Positions 13,610-21,240 of a stretch of 24,961 nucleotides of DNA are shown here, in pieces. The stretch comes from Clostridiales bacterium (GTDB lineage: Bacteria; Bacillota; Clostridia; Oscillospirales; Butyricicoccaceae), in the NCBI GenBank assembly GCA_004555915.1, contig SFJM01000028.1:1-24961 (forward strand), in the 5' to 3' direction. Each line of letters starts with the position of its first letter. The stretch's first letter is position 1. The position numbers were made by a program, and so were the translations under genes. The notes below the pieces were generated by a model that worked only from the letters and a program-made list of their open reading frames with translations, had not been told where the DNA came from and did not search any database.

Positions 13610-13933
13610 CTACTGCTTCTTTTTCTTCTTCCGGGGCGCGGGAAGCTCGTCATACATCGCCTGAAACAATTCGGTTAAAAATTCCCGGTTTTCCACATCC
13701 TCAACCAGCAGCATATCCTTTGCCCCTTCATAGGGCGGCTCATACCGTGCATTGGGCATCTTTGCCACGGCTGCCGGAACCGGCTTGACCAGCAACCGGT
13801 CATCACAAATATAGCCTGCAATCTTTCCGCGGTAATACAGAATATATTCTCCCATCATCGCGCGGTATGTGATATCCTCCAAACCGGACAGTTGTTCCAG
13901 GACAAAATGTAAATATTCCTTACTGGAAGCCAT
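13610..13933 (-). CDS. TfoX/Sxy N-terminal domain protein
   Basis: This 107-residue protein consists of a single TfoX-N domain (about 5-95), recognisable by YRAMMGEYILYYRGKIAGYICDDRLLVKP and the GAKDMLLVED stretch. It lacks the C-terminal half found in the competence regulator Sxy, and it ends in a Lys-rich tail (APRKKKKKQ). Stand-alone TfoX-N proteins are widespread and uncharacterised, so competence should not be assumed. The ATG at 13933 follows AAGGAG; longer frames run into the neighbouring terminator. It has its own promoter and shares a bidirectional terminator with DUF4317. Confidence 0.85.
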   Translation of the reverse strand: MASSKEYLHFVLEQLSGLEDITYRAMMGEYILYYRGKIAGYICDDRLLVKPVPAAVAKMPNARYEPPYEGAKDMLLVEDVENREFLTELFQAMYDELPAPRKKKKKQ

Positions 13934-13967
13934 TGTTATTCTCCTTCCTGTATCGGTCTCTGTTTTC

Positions 13968-13995
13968 ATTATACCGGCACAGGAGGAAAAAACAA
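13968..13995 (-). promoter_or_regulatory. Promoter of the TfoX-N gene
   Basis: Minus-strand TTGTTT (13995-13990), 16 nt, perfect TATAAT (13973-13968). Confidence 0.65.
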
Positions 13996-14009
13996 TCCCC
14001 GCCGCAGAT

Positions 14010-14060
14010 AAAAAAACAGCCTGACCACTGTGACCGGCAACGATCACTCTGGACAGGCTG
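14010..14060 (-). terminator. Terminator of the dehydratase operon
   Basis: On the minus strand CAGCCTG (14060-14054) and CAGGCTG (14023-14017) pair, extended inward by CCA/TGG with one mismatch, and are followed by seven T. It lies about 15 nt after the histidine phosphatase stop. Confidence 0.8.
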
Positions 14061-14075
14061 TCTCTTTTTCTCATG

Positions 14076-14615
14076 TTAAAAATCATACCGCTGGATTTCG
14101 CAGTTTTTCACACCGAAACCGGAAAATTCCTCATTGGTCATATCATAAAAATACGACTGAACCACACGGGCAATACCATTATGTGCCACAAGCAGATAGG
14201 TTTTTTCCTCTGATTCCGCCCGGATATCATCCAACAGGTTATAAATGCGCTGTGCCAGATGCAGCATGGATTCCCCGCCTTCATACCGTGTGACAAATTC
14301 CTTTTTTGCCTCATGGAATGCCGCACCATCCCGTGGTGTTGCCTCCCATTTGCCAAAGCACTGCTCGGTCAAACGCGGTTCCATCCGCATCGGGATTCCG
14401 GTCATTTCGGAAATATGCCGTGCAGTCTCCGCTGCACGCACCAGCGGCGAATACAGGATTTCATCCGCCTGAATGCCCTGCCGCAGGATTTCCTCGCCGG
14501 TAGCAATGGCCTGCTGATGCCCATATTCGGTCAGCTCGATGTCTGTTGCACCACAGATTTTGTTTTCCACGTTCCAGACGGTCTGCCCGTGGCGTACAAA
14601 GTAAACATGTCCCAT
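14076..14615 (-). CDS. Histidine phosphatase family protein (phosphoglycerate mutase-like)
   Basis: This 179-residue cytosolic enzyme of the branch-1 histidine phosphatase family has all the catalytic residues: RHG at 8-10 with the phospho-acceptor His9, Arg60 in SPLVRA, Glu84 in LTEQCFG and the second His145 in VAHNG. The length suits a small-molecule phosphatase (such as a sugar-phosphate or cobalamin-type phosphatase), not a glycolytic mutase. The substrate cannot be told from sequence. It starts 18 bp after the dehydratase-activase stop, with its own GAGG ribosome binding site, and is followed by a terminator, so it is the last gene of that operon. Whether it acts on the same pathway is unknown. 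Confidence 0.9.
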   Translation of the reverse strand: MGHVYFVRHGQTVWNVENKICGATDIELTEYGHQQAIATGEEILRQGIQADEILYSPLVRAAETARHISEMTGIPMRMEPRLTEQCFGKWEATPRDGAAFHEAKKEFVTRYEGGESMLHLAQRIYNLLDDIRAESEEKTYLLVAHNGIARVVQSYFYDMTNEEFSGFGVKNCEIQRYDF

Positions 14616-14633
14616 TGTGTTTTCCTCTATCGT

Positions 14634-16295
14634 TTATTCTGTCACCATATCCGCAGCGAACAATGCGGCTCCCAGTGCGCCGCACAGCTGTGCCTTGTCA
14701 CTGATTACCAGCTCTGTACCCAGCTTTTCCTCCAGTGTCCGAACCAGACCCTGATTTTTGGAGACACCGCCGGTCATCATATATTTGTCCTCACCGCCCA
14801 CACGCTTGGCCAGTGAAGCGGTCTTGGCAGCAACCGCCTTATTTAAACCATGTACAATATCATCGGTCTTTTTGTTCTGTGCAATCAGCGAAACGACCTC
14901 TGATTCTGCAAATACCGTGCACATACTGGAAATGGTGATATCCTCGTCATATTGTAACCCGGTTACACTCATTTTGTCCAGACTCATTTCCATCGTCCGT
15001 GCCATCATTTCCAGAAACCGCCCGGTACCTGCCGCACATTTATCATTCATGACAAAATTCACCACGGCACCGGTTTCATCCAGCCGGATGACCTTGCTGT
15101 CCTGACCGCCGATATCCACAACGGTACGGACCTCCGGATTCAGGTAATGTGCGCCGCGGGCATGACAGGTGATTTCCGTAATGCTCTTGTCACCCTCCTG
15201 AATGGCAGTACGTCCATAGCCGGTAGTAACCAGGGCATCAATATCCTCCCGCTGCAGGTTTGCATCCTTTAATGCTTCCTCCAGTGCACGTTCCGCACCA
15301 ATGGCAGCACCCGCGCCGGTGGGCAGGATGATGCCTGTTACGATTTCCTTATCCTTATTCAAAATGACAACATCCGTACTGGTGGAACCGCTGTCAATGC
15401 CTGCAAAATATCCTTTGCCCATTTTCTTTTCCTTTCCTTCCAACTGTGCCGGAACAATGCTCTCGGCAAATGCCTCCAACCGTGTCAGCAGCTGTCCGCT
15501 GCTTTGTACCGTATAATCCGATTCAATTTTGAGCAGCGGCAGGCTGGAATGCTGCTTGATATCCGCATATTCAAAGCTGTAAAAATCACAGAACTTCACG
15601 GTATGATAAATGATGCCTTCCAGATGCGGGTCATTGTACAGCTGTTTTCTGCCGGTATTGTCCATCATACGCATGCAGGGAACCTGATGCAGCAGCTCGC
15701 CCGCATACCAGTCCATCAATGTATCAAAATCCACATCCTCTGGCGGCAGTACCGTACCCACGGAACGGTTGTTGACACAGGTATTGTTCTGTACCGGATA
15801 TGGCATGGTTTTCTGTACCATTTCAAACAGCTCTGTACCCATGCGTGCACCCAGTACGGTCAGATACGGCTCATGCAGCTGATGCGGCGGAACAAAGGCC
15901 GCACGGAATTTTGCCTCGTCAAACGCTTTTCCCTTGTACGAACCATACGCCCGCGCAAGTCCCTTCAGCTGTACCACGGTACGTTCCCGGCTGCAGGTAT
16001 CTCCACAATGCAGCATATCAATCATATACAGGAAATCCAGCTTGCCGGAAGCCTTGAGCACATCATATACACTGCGGATGGTATCACAGCAGTTGACCAG
16101 TACCAGCTCCTTTACCAGTCCGCGCATCACTGCTTCCAGCAATACCTTACCAAAGCCGCACAGGTTTGGATGGGCAATCTGGTCTGCCAGCTCAAAGCCC
16201 TCCGGCATGGTGTTTAAATTCTCACATTCCCCGCCAAATGCCTGCAGCAGTTCAATCGGGGTATATTTGCACACGTAACAGGTTTTTTTATGCAT
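14634..16295 (-). CDS. 2-hydroxyacyl-CoA dehydratase-type subunit fused to its activase
   Basis: This 553-residue protein has two parts. Residues 1-287 resemble an HgdA/HgdB subunit of the radical 2-hydroxyacyl-CoA dehydratases, ending in the family's KIESDY...GQLLTRLEAFAES region. It is Cys-rich (6, 9, 24, 46, 69, 70, 97, 101, 236). Residues 293-553 are an ASKHA-fold ATP-dependent activase (HgdC/BcrD type) with GIDSGSTSTDVV, DIGGQDSK (394-401), the [4Fe-4S] ligands Cys420 (NDKCAAGTGRF) and Cys459 (SSMCTVFAESE), and TGGVSKN. Activase and subunit are usually separate genes. The ATG at 16295 overlaps the HgdB-like stop by 8 bp and follows GGAGGTG. Substrate unknown; a non-dehydratase role, as for double-cubane proteins, is possible. 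Confidence 0.88.
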   Translation of the reverse strand: MHKKTCYVCKYTPIELLQAFGGECENLNTMPEGFELADQIAHPNLCGFGKVLLEAVMRGLVKELVLVNCCDTIRSVYDVLKASGKLDFLYMIDMLHCGDTCSRERTVVQLKGLARAYGSYKGKAFDEAKFRAAFVPPHQLHEPYLTVLGARMGTELFEMVQKTMPYPVQNNTCVNNRSVGTVLPPEDVDFDTLMDWYAGELLHQVPCMRMMDNTGRKQLYNDPHLEGIIYHTVKFCDFYSFEYADIKQHSSLPLLKIESDYTVQSSGQLLTRLEAFAESIVPAQLEGKEKKMGKGYFAGIDSGSTSTDVVILNKDKEIVTGIILPTGAGAAIGAERALEEALKDANLQREDIDALVTTGYGRTAIQEGDKSITEITCHARGAHYLNPEVRTVVDIGGQDSKVIRLDETGAVVNFVMNDKCAAGTGRFLEMMARTMEMSLDKMSVTGLQYDEDITISSMCTVFAESEVVSLIAQNKKTDDIVHGLNKAVAAKTASLAKRVGGEDKYMMTGGVSKNQGLVRTLEEKLGTELVISDKAQLCGALGAALFAADMVTE

Positions 16296-17565
16296 GCTCT
16301 TCACCTCCCAGCATTTCCAAAAATGCACCCAGACGTGTCGCAGTCTGTCCTTCACCGCCATGGCTGCGGTCACAGCCATCTCCATCCAGAATCAGCAGCG
16401 GCAGGCCGGCTTCCTCAAACCGTTTCTTTGCCAGCTGTGCGCCGCCAAGGGTATGCTTGCAGCCCCAGTGCGCAAACCAGACAACGCCATCGGCCCGGAC
16501 ATCTCTGGCGTGACGGATGCCTGCATCAATGCGCCGGTTGATGCCGCCGTTCAGCGAATGATATACCATGCGTTTTGCCATTGCTTCAAAGGGCTGTTCC
16601 GGGTCAAAATCCAGGTCCGGCGGATACGCATGTGCCAGCTCACAGCCCACAATCTGGGCATCCTCCTGAAACCGCAGCTGTCTGGCAAGTGCTTCTGACC
16701 AGTATGGAATGGTGTGCATCCAGTAAATCCGCTTCCCTTTTGCCTTTGGCGCCTTTTCCACATCATGCAGCAGCATCTGTGTATACCGGTGTTCTTCCCT
16801 GGTTCCCAGCAGGAGATTCCCGGTCATGCCGGCATACAGCGGTGTGACCAGATCCATCGGAATGTATTTTTCCGCCCGCCTGTGCTGAAAGGCTTCATAA
16901 TTCCGCATGGTCTGGCGGGTACGTGCCAGCCGTTCCTTCAGGCTGTCCATGTTGATGCTCCGGCCAGTCTGCTGTTCCAGATATTCTGCCAGATTCCTCA
17001 GCTGCCCTGCCACATAGGCAACATTATCCTCATTCTGCTGCATGGGTACGTCAATGGCAAAGCATGGTACATCAAACAGCTCCGCCAGCCTGCGGAAGGT
17101 CACAAGATTGGCATCACACACCAGATTGGTATACACAATGCATTTCGGCTTTGGCAGCAGTCCTTTTTCCGCAGCACCGATAAAGGTTTTATGATAGCTG
17201 CACAGGGTCTCAGAAAGGCCGCTGCTTTCCGCCTGCTGGATACAGCTGCGTTCTGCATGGGACGCTGCAAGATAACAGGAAAAACCTTCCACATTATAGG
17301 GCTGCAGCCCCACCTCCTGCAGCATTTCACACGGGGTAAAGATGCTGACTATGGCAGAGCGTTCCGGATGCTTCAAGGGTGCGATCATGGTATTCATCAT
17401 CAGTGCAGCCAGATACCGGTCTGCCGGAATCAGTTTGCGGTCTGTCGTCGCTTTCTGCCGCAGCTTCTGTACTTCCCAGCCCTTCTGCAGCAGCCATTGC
17501 GCACGTTCCGGACGGATTTCACTATACCGCTCCACATATTGTCCAAATGTATCTACAATATTCAT
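16288..17565 (-). CDS. 2-hydroxyacyl-CoA dehydratase-type subunit (HgdB/FldC family)
   Basis: This 425-residue protein belongs to the HgdB/HgdA/BcrB-C family of [4Fe-4S]-carrying subunits that accept one high-energy electron from an activase. Typical landmarks are the N-terminal FTPCEM (Cys79), CIVYTNLVCDAN (Cys142, Cys150), VWFAHWGCKHTLGGAQLAK (Cys369), and the C-terminal DGDGCD...GQTATRLGAFLEML. The ATG at 17565 was chosen because AAAGGCAGGA stands just upstream; a longer frame lacks a ribosome binding site. It is the first gene of the operon, translationally coupled to the fused partner. Two dissimilar subunits plus one activase make a complete enzyme set. The substrate is not evident. Confidence 0.88.
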   Translation of the reverse strand: MNIVDTFGQYVERYSEIRPERAQWLLQKGWEVQKLRQKATTDRKLIPADRYLAALMMNTMIAPLKHPERSAIVSIFTPCEMLQEVGLQPYNVEGFSCYLAASHAERSCIQQAESSGLSETLCSYHKTFIGAAEKGLLPKPKCIVYTNLVCDANLVTFRRLAELFDVPCFAIDVPMQQNEDNVAYVAGQLRNLAEYLEQQTGRSINMDSLKERLARTRQTMRNYEAFQHRRAEKYIPMDLVTPLYAGMTGNLLLGTREEHRYTQMLLHDVEKAPKAKGKRIYWMHTIPYWSEALARQLRFQEDAQIVGCELAHAYPPDLDFDPEQPFEAMAKRMVYHSLNGGINRRIDAGIRHARDVRADGVVWFAHWGCKHTLGGAQLAKKRFEEAGLPLLILDGDGCDRSHGGEGQTATRLGAFLEMLGGEEHA

Positions 17566-17583
17566 TCTATCCTGCCTTTTTCC

Positions 17584-17597
17584 ATGTCGTATCACAC
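17584..17597 (+). repeat. Downstream copy of an operator-like motif
   Basis: ATGTCGTATCACAC, identical at 13 of 14 positions to 17727-17740, lies between the promoter and the start codon of the HgdB-like gene. Confidence 0.6.
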
Positions 17598-17615
17598 GAC
17601 CGTATGAATCTGTCT

Positions 17616-17649
17616 GTTTCTTCCACAAAAAAAATACAGTTTCTTCCAC
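17616..17649 (+). repeat. Direct repeat GTTTCTTCCAC in the dehydratase leader
   Basis: Two 11-bp copies (17616-17626 and 17639-17649) start 23 bp apart in the 5' untranslated region of the HgdB-like gene. The minus-strand form is GTGGAAGAAAC, separated by a T-rich spacer. Confidence 0.55.
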
Positions 17650-17663
17650 CATATCAAAGAAAT

Positions 17664-17692
17664 ATCTTAAACCTTTTTGCAACACATGTCAA
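17664..17692 (-). promoter_or_regulatory. Promoter of the dehydratase operon
   Basis: Minus-strand perfect TTGACA (17692-17687), 17 nt, TAAGAT (17669-17664). It gives a leader of about 95 nt. Confidence 0.75.
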
Positions 17693-17724
17693 TTGCTTTG
17701 TTTTGTTCCGGACATATAACAATA

Positions 17725-17740
17725 GTATGTCGTATCATAC
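17725..17740. promoter_or_regulatory. Upstream operator-like dyad of the dehydratase operon
   Basis: GTATG-TCGTAT-CATAC is a dyad with 5-bp arms, about 35 bp upstream of the -35 box. Its right 14 bp recur downstream at 17584-17597. Confidence 0.5.
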
Positions 17741-17775
17741 AGATTTACCGGTATTCCGGACTTTTCGGCAAAGGA

Positions 17776-17803
17776 AAATGCGTTTCCAAATATCGGAAAC
17801 GCA
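17776..17803 (-). terminator. Terminator of rodA
   Basis: On the minus strand TGCGTTTCC (17803-17795) and GGAAACGCA (17787-17779) pair around a 7-nt loop and are followed by TTTTCCTTT. The U-run is short, so termination may be partial. Confidence 0.6.
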
Positions 17804-17811
17804 CCTTATCC

Positions 17812-19191
17812 TTACTCTGCTCCGGATCCATCCGTTGTATCGTTTGTATCCTGATGCTTCTTTTTGGTTTTCTTTTTTGTTCCGTGCTTCGGGCTGTTCT
17901 CCTGTTTGGGATTCTTTTTCCGACGCTTTGGCAGCCATTCAATGGAGATCTTACGTTTTTGCTGCTCCGTATCATCAATCAGCAATGCACGCAAATCTGC
18001 CAGCCAGCCCTTGCCGCCATGGATTCGTTTTTCCGCTTCCTGTTCCGGAACCACGGTTTCCGTTACCGGAAGCCCGGACAGCTTTCGATGCTTGGCCTTC
18101 CGTGAAATGCCAACCACCATGCCCAGCGCAAGGAACATGGTCACAATCGAGGAGCCGCCATAGCTGAAGAACGGAAGGGTCAGACCCATAACCGGCCCGA
18201 TGCCAAGGCACATGAAGATATTCTCAAAGGTCTGGAACAGCAGCATGCTGCCGATTCCCACACAAATCAGGGAGGAAATCTGGCTCGGCGCATAAAACGA
18301 TACATAGAATACGCGGAAAATCAGAATCATCAGGGCAATGACAATGACCATGCAGCCCACCAGGCCCCATTCCTCTCCGGCAACGCCGAAAATGAAGTCG
18401 GTTTGCTTTTCCGGCAGCCGGTTGTTCTGGGTCTGGCTGCCCTTTAAAAACCCGGTGCCAAACAGCTTGCCGGAACCAATGGCAATCCGGCTCTGCTGCT
18501 GCTGCCAGTATGTATCCGGTGCAATGGTTGGGTCAAACAGGACTAAAATACGGTTTTTCTGGAAATTATCCAGTACCTGCCACAGGATCGGCACGGCAGC
18601 ACAGGCCAGAATCAAACCGCCTGCAAACCATTTCAGACTCAGTCCCGCCGCAAACAGCATCAGCACGGCAATAAACACATATGGCAGGGACATGCCCACA
18701 TCCTTGGATGGCAGGATAATGGCCAGCATGATAATCAGCAGATGTGCACCCAGCTGTACGAGGCTTTTGACACGGTTCAGCTTATAGCGCAGCAGATTGA
18801 TATGCTTGGCAAAGGTAAACACAAACAGCAGCTTGCCCAGCTCTGCCGGCTGGATGCCAATGCTGCCGAAACGCAGCCAGCTCCTGTTGCCGCCATTTTC
18901 ATAGCCAAAGAAGATCAATGACAGCTGGAACAGCACATTGATGAGGAAAACCAGCCGCCACATGGGGGTAAACCGTTCCAGATCGATACTGGATATAATG
19001 GTAAAGCCGACCAGTCCGAGGAGAATGGCCAGCGTCTGAATCGCCATATATCTCGCACTGCCGCCATCCATCGCATGGGTAGCGGAAAAAATCAGCGCCA
19101 GACCAAAAACGGAACAGCACAGAGCCAGTATCAGCAGAACATAATCCATTGTCTGAAAATACCGGCTTATTTTTTCTTTCATACTTTGCAT
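17812..19191 (-). CDS. rodA: Peptidoglycan glycosyltransferase, SEDS family (RodA/FtsW)
   Basis: This 459-residue polytopic membrane protein polymerises lipid II during cell-wall elongation, together with a class B penicillin-binding protein. About ten spans lie between residues 15 and 385. Family marks are NRSWLRFGSIGIQPAELGK (102-120), the catalytic Asp164 in PSKDVGMSLP, and the C-terminal GIGPVMGLTLPFFSYGGSS. The soluble tail (about 390-459) is unusually long and basic, with repeated KKK/RRKK clusters. The ATG at 19191 is spaced best from AAAGGA; a second ATG lies three codons on. RodA fits better than FtsW because no division genes are adjacent. Confidence 0.92.
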   Translation of the reverse strand: MQSMKEKISRYFQTMDYVLLILALCCSVFGLALIFSATHAMDGGSARYMAIQTLAILLGLVGFTIISSIDLERFTPMWRLVFLINVLFQLSLIFFGYENGGNRSWLRFGSIGIQPAELGKLLFVFTFAKHINLLRYKLNRVKSLVQLGAHLLIIMLAIILPSKDVGMSLPYVFIAVLMLFAAGLSLKWFAGGLILACAAVPILWQVLDNFQKNRILVLFDPTIAPDTYWQQQQSRIAIGSGKLFGTGFLKGSQTQNNRLPEKQTDFIFGVAGEEWGLVGCMVIVIALMILIFRVFYVSFYAPSQISSLICVGIGSMLLFQTFENIFMCLGIGPVMGLTLPFFSYGGSSIVTMFLALGMVVGISRKAKHRKLSGLPVTETVVPEQEAEKRIHGGKGWLADLRALLIDDTEQQKRKISIEWLPKRRKKNPKQENSPKHGTKKKTKKKHQDTNDTTDGSGAE

Positions 19192-19248
19192 GAAACCGAT
19201 GATCCTTTCCGGAAAGCAGCTTCCCTGCTTCAAATTTCTCTAGCTCTA

Positions 19249-19277
19249 ATCATACCACCTTTGCGGCAAACGGTAAA
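19249..19277 (-). promoter_or_regulatory. Candidate promoter of rodA
   Basis: Minus-strand TTTACC (19277-19272), 17 nt, TATGAT (19254-19249), about 50 nt before the start codon. Confidence 0.55.
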
Positions 19278-19554
19278 TAGTTTTTTGCTGCAAATCCTGA
19301 TGATCTGCCCGGTATGTATGGTACAATAGGTAGAAAATCAAAAGATTCCGGGCATTTTTCCCGCTTTGGAGAAAACTCTGTCTTTTCTTTTTCTGTATCC
19401 ATGCTATAATAGGGATGCATTCTATAATCATCTGTATCAGGCCGGGATAACCAAAAAAATATACAGAGAACCTCTACAACCGGGACGGATATCATGATAT
19501 AATAGAATAATGACATCCGTTCATACATTCTGAAAGTAAAAAGGAGTTTTTGAT
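19278..19554. other. Intergenic region between rodA and fhs
   Basis: This stretch lies between divergent genes. It contains two extended -10 elements on the plus strand, TGCTATAAT (19402-19410) and TGATATAAT (19495-19503), neither with a good -35. It also holds a palindrome over the second. Reading frames crossing it lack ribosome binding sites and look non-coding. Confidence 0.5.
19485..19520 (+). promoter_or_regulatory. Candidate fhs promoter with palindromes
   Basis: The extended -10 TGATATAAT overlaps the perfect 12-bp palindrome ATATCATGATAT (19489-19500). Outer arms ACGGAT (19485-19490) and ATCCGT (19515-19520) enclose the whole. The start codon is about 50 nt downstream. Confidence 0.5.
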
Positions 19555-21225
19555 ATGCTGAGTGATATCGAAATTGCGCAGAACTGTACCATGCTGCCAA
19601 TCGGCAAGGTGGCCGAAAAGGCCGGACTTCTGGAGGATGAGCTGGAATACTACGGTAAGTATAAGGCAAAGGTTTCCGATGACGCATGGAAGCGTCTGAA
19701 GGACAAGCCGGATGGCCGTCTGATTCTGGTAACCGCAATCAACCCGACTCCGGCAGGTGAAGGCAAGACCACCACAACCGTTGGTCTGGGCCAGGCACTG
19801 GACAAGATGGGCAAAAGCTCCATCATTGCCCTGCGTGAGCCTTCCCTGGGTCCGGTATTCGGCATCAAGGGCGGTGCTGCAGGCGGCGGCTATGCACAGG
19901 TTGTCCCAATGGAGGATATCAACCTGCATTTCACCGGTGACATCCACGCCATCGGTGCGGCAAACAACCTGCTGTGCGCGATGATTGACAACCATATGCA
20001 GCAGGGCAATGCGCTGGAAATTGACCCGCGCCGCATTATCTTCACCCGCGTTGTGGATATGAATGACCGTGCCCTGCGCAATATTATTGTGGGCATGGGC
20101 GGTTCCGTCAACGGCGTACCCCGTGAGGATCATTACATGATTACCGTTGCCAGCGAGGTCATGGCAATCCTTTGCCTGTCCACCAGCCTGTCTGACCTGA
20201 AAAAGCGCTGCGGCGATATTCTGGTTGCATACCGCTATGACGGTTCCCCGGTATTTGCCCGTGACCTGAAGGTTGACGGTGCCATGTGCGCCCTGCTGAA
20301 GGATGCCATCAAGCCGAACCTGGTACAGACCCTGACCGGTTCCCCGTGCCTGATGCATGGCGGCCCCTTCGCCAACATTGCACATGGCTGCAACTCGGTT
20401 GCTGCAACCCGCCTTGCCCTGAAGCTGGCTGACTATACGGTAACCGAGGCAGGCTTCGGTGCAGACCTGGGCGCAGAAAAATTTTTCGACATCAAGTGCC
20501 GCAAGGCCGGCCTGCATCCGGACTGCGTTGTCCTCGTGGCAACCATCCGTGCACTCAAGTACAACGGCGGTGTGCCGAAGGAGGAGCTGGGCAAGGAAAA
20601 CCTGAATGCCCTCAAGGCCGGTGCAGTCAACCTGCAGAAGCACATCGAGAACATCGGCAAGTACCATGTTCCGGTTGTTGTTGCCATCAACCGCTTCGCT
20701 ACCGATACCAACGACGAAATTGAGTTCCTGCGCCGCATCTGTGAGGACATGGGTGCCCGTTATGCCCTGTCCGAAGTATTCGCCAAGGGCGCTGACGGCG
20801 GCATGGAGCTGGCACAGATGGTCATTGAGGAAGCAGACAGCGGCAAGGCTGCATTTGCTCCGCTGTATCCGGACGAGATGCCGCTGAAGGAAAAGATTGA
20901 AACCATTTCCCGTGAAATTTACGGTGCGGACGGCGTAACCTATTCCGCATCCGCAGAAATGTCCCTGAAGGCAATTTCCGATCTGGGCTATGGCAATCTG
21001 CCGGTCTGCATGGCAAAGACCCAGTACTCCCTGTCCGATGACCCGAAGAAGCTGGGCCGTCCTTCCGGCTTCCTGATTAACATCCGTACCGCACGTGTCA
21101 GTGCCGGTGCCGGCTTCGTTGTCTGTGAAACCGGTAAGGTTATGACCATGCCGGGCCTGCCGCGTATCCCGTCCGCCTTCAACATTGATGTGGATGCCGA
21201 CGGAAAGATTACCGGCCTGTTCTAA
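19555..21225 (+). CDS. fhs: Formate-tetrahydrofolate ligase
   Basis: This 556-residue enzyme makes 10-formyl-tetrahydrofolate from formate, ATP and tetrahydrofolate, feeding one-carbon metabolism and, in acetogens, the Wood-Ljungdahl methyl branch. The full family length is present. The ATP loop is PTPAGEGKTTTTVGLGQAL (residues 64-82), followed by LREPSLGPVFGIKGGAAGGG and FTGDIHAIGAANN. AAAAGGAG precedes the ATG. Codon use is strongly biased (CTG, GGC, AAG, AAC) compared with its neighbours, as in highly expressed genes. It runs into tsaE after 15 bp with no terminator between. Confidence 0.97.
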   Translation: MLSDIEIAQNCTMLPIGKVAEKAGLLEDELEYYGKYKAKVSDDAWKRLKDKPDGRLILVTAINPTPAGEGKTTTTVGLGQALDKMGKSSIIALREPSLGPVFGIKGGAAGGGYAQVVPMEDINLHFTGDIHAIGAANNLLCAMIDNHMQQGNALEIDPRRIIFTRVVDMNDRALRNIIVGMGGSVNGVPREDHYMITVASEVMAILCLSTSLSDLKKRCGDILVAYRYDGSPVFARDLKVDGAMCALLKDAIKPNLVQTLTGSPCLMHGGPFANIAHGCNSVAATRLALKLADYTVTEAGFGADLGAEKFFDIKCRKAGLHPDCVVLVATIRALKYNGGVPKEELGKENLNALKAGAVNLQKHIENIGKYHVPVVVAINRFATDTNDEIEFLRRICEDMGARYALSEVFAKGADGGMELAQMVIEEADSGKAAFAPLYPDEMPLKEKIETISREIYGADGVTYSASAEMSLKAISDLGYGNLPVCMAKTQYSLSDDPKKLGRPSGFLINIRTARVSAGAGFVVCETGKVMTMPGLPRIPSAFNIDVDADGKITGLF

Positions 21226-21240
21226 GATATTACCTGCGCT

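Noticed and set aside
13610..13933. Evidence for natural competence from the TfoX-like gene
   Set aside because: Only the short N-terminal domain is present, no com genes are nearby, and stand-alone TfoX-N proteins occur widely in non-competent bacteria.
19250..19738. Minus-strand frame between rodA and fhs with a hydrophobic stretch (MSLFYYIMISVPVVEVLCIFF)
   Set aside because: It has no ribosome binding site at any start, overlaps the fhs start and promoter, and its remaining sequence is not protein-like.
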